Shown here: positions 59,032-64,000 of the stretch, in pieces
How the letters are laid out: each line of letters starts with the position of its first letter
How positions within the stretch are numbered: position 1 is the first letter of the stretch
From: Letharia columbiana
Lineage: Eukaryota; Ascomycota; Lecanoromycetes; Lecanorales; Parmeliaceae
Direction of reading: 5' to 3'
Assembly (NCBI RefSeq): GCF_014066305.1
Contig: NW_023501057.1
Span: 62,001 to 126,000, forward strand
DNA length: 64,000 bases
The notes under the pieces: generated by a model
Told to the model about the DNA's origin: nothing
Databases searched by the model: none
Seen by the model: only the letters and a program-made list of their open reading frames with translations
Program-made: the position numbers and the translations under genes

Positions 59032-59560
59032 ATAATAGAATAAAATAAAACTAAGTTATAAAATTTTAAATTTATATATATAGTTAATTATAAATTTAAG
59101 TTCGCTATACTCTTTAATTAAATCGACTAAGTTAGCCCGCTAATTCTCTCGAGCTCTCTTATTAAAAAAATAAATATATATTATTAATATATAAAATAAC
59201 TTTTTTATTTTCTATTAAAATTTCAAGATTTCTTTTTAAAATTATAGAATAAAATATAAGCTTTTAGATAAAAAAGAATTTCTAAATTTAGTCTTATAAT
59301 TATTAAAGCGTAAGAAATTCAAATATCGTTTATTAAAGTTCGCTCGATAGTCGAATAGCTTTAATTAAGTATACTTTATTTAATTTTAAAATAACTTTTT
59401 TATTTTCTATTAATATTTTAAGATTTTTATTTTAAATTATAGAATAAAATATATGCTTTTAGATAAAAAAGGAAACTTTAAATTTAGTCTTATAAATATT
59501 TAAAAATAGAAGATTTAAATATCGCTTATTAAAAACTTATTTACTTTATTAAGAATACTT
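59032..59560 (+). repeat. Unknown 0.6-kb repeat, copy F (adjacent, 3' end lost)
   Basis: Starts TAATAGAATAAAATAAAAC directly after copy D and carries two tandem units. It fades into unclassified AT-rich DNA before the usual 3' hairpin. Confidence 0.7.
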
Positions 59561-59879
59561 CTTTATATAAGCTTAGATAGTCGAATAATAATAATTTTAA
59601 TAAATTTCAAAACTACTTCGCTTCGTCTTCGATTTAAATCTATTAATCTCTCTTATTAAAAATCGTAAAATCGTAAAAATCGTAAAATTAATAAAATTTT
59701 TATAAATAATAATAATAATAATAATAATAATAGTAAAGAAAATGAAAAGACTATAATAGATATTAAAATTAACTTCTTATTAATTAAATTTAAATTACTT
59801 TAAAGTTAATTAACTTTCTAGAAATCTATTATTAATATAACTTCTCTTTTTTCTATTAAAATTTTATTACTTTTTTTTT

Positions 59880-60320
59880 AAAGTTATAGAACTTAATCTA
59901 TACTTTCTAATAATTTAAAAAATTTTAAATTTAAATTTATAATTCTAAGTAAATCTTAAAATTAAAATAACTTTACTCTTCGAAGTTCGAGAATCGAATT
60001 TAATCTCGAAATTAGATTTAAAAAAAAAAAACTTTTTTAAAAATTAATTTTAAAAATTAAATTTTTAAATAATATTATTATTATATATCTATATCGATTC
60101 TAGTAAAACTTTTATAACTCTTTTTTTATTCGAAAGCGTAAATTATAATCTATAATTAAAAAAAAAAAAATTTAGTAGAAATAAAAAAGTTATTCTATTT
60201 ATAAATAACGTATATCTATTTTTTTAATAAGAAAGCTCGAGAGAGCTAGCGAGCTAAGTTAGATAGTCTAGCTAAAAAGCGTAATAACTTTAAATTTATA
60301 ATTAATTCGAGTGAATAATC
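59880..60320 (-). repeat. Unknown 0.6-kb repeat, copy G (inverted, partial)
   Basis: The reverse complement shows the family order: ATTATAAATTTAAAGTTATT, then GCTTTTTAGCTAGAC, then TCTTATTAAAAAAATAGATA and AATAACTTTTTTATTTC. It is the last repeat before the gene-bearing right arm. Confidence 0.65.
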
Positions 60321-60619
60321 ATAATCTGACTATGATTTTCAAGAAAAAAATCTGATTTAATGATTTTTACTACTGAGCCTATCACGGGTTACAGCTGACT
60401 GGAACTGGGCCAATTGTAGTCACTATGATAGGAACACGATGGTGAGAGCATTTGAGCCCCGATATTTGGCAATGATTATTCATATACGAAGTGGAGGATT
60501 TTCGTTCTCTCCTCCCTCTCGCCTTCGATTCTACAACTACCCTTGAGCAGCCGACTGCAACAGTGCTCGTCCGCATTCAAATCGACCGTAGCTCACACAA
60601 CGCCCAAGAATATTCGATC
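60321..60619. other. Boundary and promoter of the dehydratase-like gene
   Basis: Composition changes from AT-rich repeat to normal within about 40 bases near 60320. No specific site is recognised. Confidence 0.4.
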
Positions 60620-61799
60620 ATGGGGAGTCTACCATCCCCCCGACCTCCCCAAACCCTGGGTCTCGACCCCTCTGATCGAGTCCGCCGCTCTCTCCAAAGC
60701 TGCAGGATGGTACACACACCCATCACCCTCCGACGGCCTTTCCCCACACCGCTGACCAACCCCCCCCCGGACAGCCGCATCTTCCTCAAACTCGAAAACC
60801 TCCAGCCCGCCGCCTCCTTCAAGTCCCGCGGCATCGGCAACCTCATCCGCCGCACCCTCCTCACGCACCCGACCCCCCCACCTCACGCACTTCTACTCCT
60901 CCAGCGGCGGCAACGCCGGTCTCGCCTGCGCGACGGCCGCCCACGCCCTCGGCCGCCCCGCCACGGTCGTCGTTCCCGTGACGACGAAGCCGCTGATGGT
61001 CGCGAAGATCAGGAATGCCGGGGCGACGGACGTGGTACAGACGGGCGCCAGCTGGGCGGAAGCCGATGCGTACTTGAGGGAAGAGTTGCTGGGGAAGGAT
61101 AGGAATGGGGTGTATGTGCCGCCGTTTGACCATGAGGATGTGTGGGATGGTGCTGCTACGATAGTGGAGGAGTTGGAAGAGAAGCCGGATGCGGTGGTCT
61201 GCTCTGTTGGTGGTGGAGGGCTGTTTTGCGGCGTGATGCGGGGACTGGAGAGGCGGGGTTGGGGGGATGTGAAGGTCTTGGCTTTGGAGACGAGAGGGGC
61301 CGAGAGTCTGCACAAGAGTTTGGTAAAGGGCGAGTTGGTCAGGTTGGAAAAGATTACGAGTATTTGTACCAGTCTTGGAGCGACGCGGGTTGGGGAGAAG
61401 ACGTTTGAGTACGGGCAGAGGAAGAGTGTGAGGAGCGTGGTGCTTGAGGATCGAGAAGCGGTGATGGGATGTTGGCGACTGGCAGACGATGAGAGGTTGC
61501 TTGTCGAACCGGCTTGTGGGGTCAACGTGGCGCTGTGCTACGATGGCCGATTGAAGAAATTGTTGCCGGAGCTCACGGCCGAGAGTAAGATTGTGGTTGT
61601 TGTGTGTGGGGGGGCTGCTGTCACGCTTGAGTTGCTGATGGAATGGAGGGAGAGGTTTGGGCTCATGGAGGGAGAGACGACAAAGGATAAGGAGGTCCCG
61701 AGCACTGTGGCGACAAATGGCCATAATCAAATGAGTGATGGAGGAAGTGCTGTGAAAATGTTGGAGCTTCTAGTACAACGTAAGTACCATTTCATTTAA
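60620..61799 (+). CDS. PLP-dependent L-serine/L-threonine dehydratase-like protein, two poly-C frame breaks
   Basis: Exons 60620-60709 and 60775-61799; the 65-nt intron has donor GTACAC, branch CTGAC and acceptor ACAG. Frame shifts are needed in a C6 run (60636-60641) and a C7 run (60873-60879); one C fewer in each gives a continuous 370-aa frame. The blocks are those of fold-type II serine/threonine ammonia-lyases: STPLIESAALSKAAGC, KLENLQPAASFKSRG (Lys binds PLP), SSSGGNAGLACA (phosphate loop), SVGGGGLFCGV, and a C-terminal VVVVCGG. Such enzymes deaminate serine or threonine to pyruvate or 2-oxobutyrate plus ammonia, in cytosol or mitochondria. The ATG at 60620 (MGSLPS) is the likely start. 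A GTAAGT at 61780 could start one more intron and change the last residues. The breaks may be sequencing errors. Confidence 0.82.
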
Positions 61800-62899
61800 A
61801 TAGAGGGACCGTGTGAAAAGCATAGATTCGAGTCAGACGAAAGAACATTTTACAGTCCTTAGCTTCGCGTTGAGATATACTTGACAAATTGCGTGACCGA
61901 GAACATTATGATCGTGAGTTCACACACCCTCAAAGACACATCACAACAGCTGTAATCTATACACAAAGACATTGTGATAACAATTTACAGAACATTCTGC
62001 TGCGACTCAAACCCTATCAGAACATTGAAAAATAATAATCGCATGGCTACTTGAATATACCGACGACCCAACTGGGGCAACATTTCCGAAGGAGCGGAGT
62101 CAAGCAACTGACGGTGCGATCGCGTTGAAAAATTCCTTTTCTCACCGAGCAACCGGGCTGCAAAACACAGGCAGCGACCTGAACCGGATGCATGCAGGTT
62201 GCAAAAATCACCAGGCGATCCCAACCACTTCATTCATATTCCGTGAAACCGATCGGATTCCTCCCCATCTCGTCGCAACCCTCTACTCTAAGAACCCCCA
62301 ACGCATTCCCAGCTCAAACCCTTTACGAATTCCCGCCTCGAGCAGCCGTCCGCACCGCATCTCCGCATCCAGATACAGCTGCATAATCTCTCCCACCGTG
62401 ACCTGCCCTCATTCCATGCACGTTTCGTCGAGAGCGAAAGAGCTGGGGACTTTGGACGGCCCTTGGCTTTGGGTCGTGGAGAATGGACGCATGGGTCTTT
62501 GCGGAGTGGGCTCTCGGCACGAGACCGTTGGCGTGGGCGTTGATGTTCAGAGCTGGAAGATGAAGGGATTTTTGTCGTGATGAAGGAGCTGCACAGGTCT
62601 TTGTGGATGACGCGCAGTCGACGTTCGTCGACTTCGATAACTGGAAAACGGGGTCAATTGCAAGGATGGATTGGAGCTCGTTGCATTCGAGGGGTGTTTT
62701 AGCAGAGACCGTCCATCTGAACATGTTGTGCGCGTCTTCGCTTTCCGATCGGTTTGCGATCCCGAAGAAACGGAGTGCAATACGCATTCATTGACAGAAA
62801 TTTGTTTTTACAAAGCGTAATTGGACACCTTCAATCCGACTTCCCTTTCTCACTCGGTCCTCGATGCCTCCGTCTCCCCTTTCTACTGACCCATTCTGC
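61800..62899. other. Intergenic, 1.1 kb
   Basis: Between convergent genes. Frames at 62125-62580 (plus) and 62323-62787 (minus) overlap each other, are rich in His/Arg/Ser and lack family signals or introns; I treat both as chance. Confidence 0.4.
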
Positions 62900-63694
62900 C
62901 TACACGGCAACTGGATGCAACTCGACCTGCGCACAGCTACTAGGAATCCCCGTCGGAACAAAGAAAAACTCCCAAAAGAGCTGCGGGACGCCGTGCCACC
63001 AATCGCAAGCTGCGAATCGTAATCAGCCAACCAATGAAATCATGCAGACGAGAAAGCAAACAGAATCACGTACCCAACCACCCAACGAACACTCCAGCTC
63101 CCCGCCCATCCCACTGCAAGCCTGACGCGTTGAAAGAGAACCCGTCCGTTGAGCCATACCCTGCATCGAACACAAGCTCGTTGATACGTACAAAGTTCCA
63201 CGCTACGCAGAAGACGATCGTCAGTCCACCGTCACCGATCCTTGCTTGGCAATCAGGAAGGGACGAACGAACCGACGTCCAGATTCTCCGAGGGTTCCAT
63301 GATCATGCCGAAGGGGACGGAGCTGTGCAGGTCGAACTGCTGATGCGTGTCGTTGAGGAAGCCGACGGTGTTGCTGGTGGGGGAGAATGGGAGGAGGGTG
63401 GCGTCGCTCAGACCAGGCCCTGTGGTCGTGTTAGAGGAGGCAATGTCGGTGGCATTTTTGACTGAGTGGGGTATAACAGAGGAGGGCGGGGGTTAGCGGA
63501 CCGGTATGATAGCTGCTGACGTAGAGGTCATTTTTGTCGGCGTTCCCGGCCCCGATTACGCTGGTTTTGAGGTAGTAGCGGCTTGGTGGAGTGAAGGTTG
63601 TATTGGCGGTTGAGTTGGTGGGATTGGAAGGGGTGACAGCGAGGGCGAGAGATAGGTTAATAAAGGAGAAGAAGACAGGGAGTGTGAAGTGCAT
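62900..63694 (-). CDS. Secreted protein of a fungal family ending in a DWWHGVPQLFW-type motif
   Basis: Four exons on the minus strand, 63694-63502, 63461-63273, 63202-63074 and 63009-62900, give 206 aa with all phases closing. Introns are 40, 70 and 64 nt; the first is very short (donor GTCCGC, branch CTAAC). Residues 1-19 are a signal peptide (MHFTLPVFFSFINLSLALA). The mature part has YYLKTSVIG, DLYVSSYHT, QQFDLHSSVPFGM, VFDAGYGSTDGF and the C-terminal ACDWWHGVPQLFW. This order is that of small secreted proteins common in plant-associated and saprobic ascomycetes (possibly those grouped as DUF7907; name from memory, not checked). One cysteine sits in CDWWHG and one near the end (SSCAQ). Several NxS/T sites suggest glycosylation. 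Function unknown. Confidence 0.78.
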
Positions 63695-64000
63695 TGTAAG
63701 TGTACTTATGTTTCGTGTAATGGTTTTGTTCTTTGAGAGAGAGGAGGTACTCAGGAATGATGGAGCAGGTATCAATTTCACTCCAATCTATCTTTCCACT
63801 CTTCCTCAGCGTATTGTTCTAGAGAGGATCGCTGAATACTTTGTGTTGCTCATTGATCCCCCCTGATTCGGGCATACAAGTATCCGACGTCTTGGCCCGT
63901 GCTCAACCTCGTCATCCAATAGGGGACTTTTGGGATGCGGGGATAGATGAAACATGCTGGCTTGGCATCGAAGCCGACCGTGACCAACTATCTTGACCTA
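63695..64000. other. Upstream region of the secreted protein gene
   Basis: No supported gene; the short plus-strand frame at 63591-63866 is antisense to the signal-peptide exon. Confidence 0.4.

Noticed and set aside
62125..62787. Overlapping frames on both strands as genes
   Set aside because: They overlap each other, lack introns and recognisable blocks, and have Arg/His/Ser-rich composition typical of chance frames in GC-rich DNA.

Overview
The window is nuclear DNA of a filamentous ascomycete (Pezizomycotina, most likely Dothideomycetes). Genes are short and carry introns of about 40-80 nt with GT...AG ends and CTRAC-type branch points. Long AT-rich blocks are transposons degraded by C-to-T / G-to-A transitions, the signature of repeat-induced point mutation (RIP). 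Genus cannot be fixed from sequence alone.

Left arm, 1-19307, is gene-bearing and GC-balanced. It holds a single-pass membrane protein with an Apple/PAN-like ectodomain (990-1815), a SprT-like metalloprotease (2470-3467, minus), a Lys-rich protein with an (EP)18 tract and a frameshift (5565-7206), an F-box-like gene (7733-8719), a secreted GH128/Asl1-type glucanase (11427-12749, minus), a small unknown protein (15169-15774), a second F-box-like gene (16249-17112), and a third paralogue that is a pseudogene with two in-frame stops (18561-19307) touching the first AT-rich block.

From 19320 to 35181 lie a RIP-degraded hAT transposon, a small nearly unmutated LTR element inserted in it, a degraded Gypsy element on the minus strand, and a degraded Copia element. 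An island at 35182-39500 holds two genes decayed by indels: an unknown minus-strand gene and a membrane-anchored fucose-specific-lectin-like gene.

From 39500 to 60320 is a deeply nested nest. A copy of an unknown 0.6 kb repeat was split by Gypsy-3 (40421-54443, TSD ATATC). Gypsy-3 carries a later copy of the same repeat inside its integrase (42559-43173) and a whole second Gypsy (43416-49975). Next door another copy of the repeat is split by a Tc1/mariner element (55226-58774, TA target), which is itself split by a young, unmutated non-autonomous LTR element (55885-57569) with identical LTRs and TSD ATAAT.

Right arm, 60620-64000, returns to genes: a PLP-dependent serine/threonine dehydratase-like gene with two poly-C frameshifts, and a four-exon secreted protein (62900-63694, minus).

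The genes form no evident pathway or cluster. The coherent story is genome defence and decay: old elements were heavily mutated, small non-autonomous elements later settled in the dead DNA and stayed intact, and genes next to the blocks are decaying.
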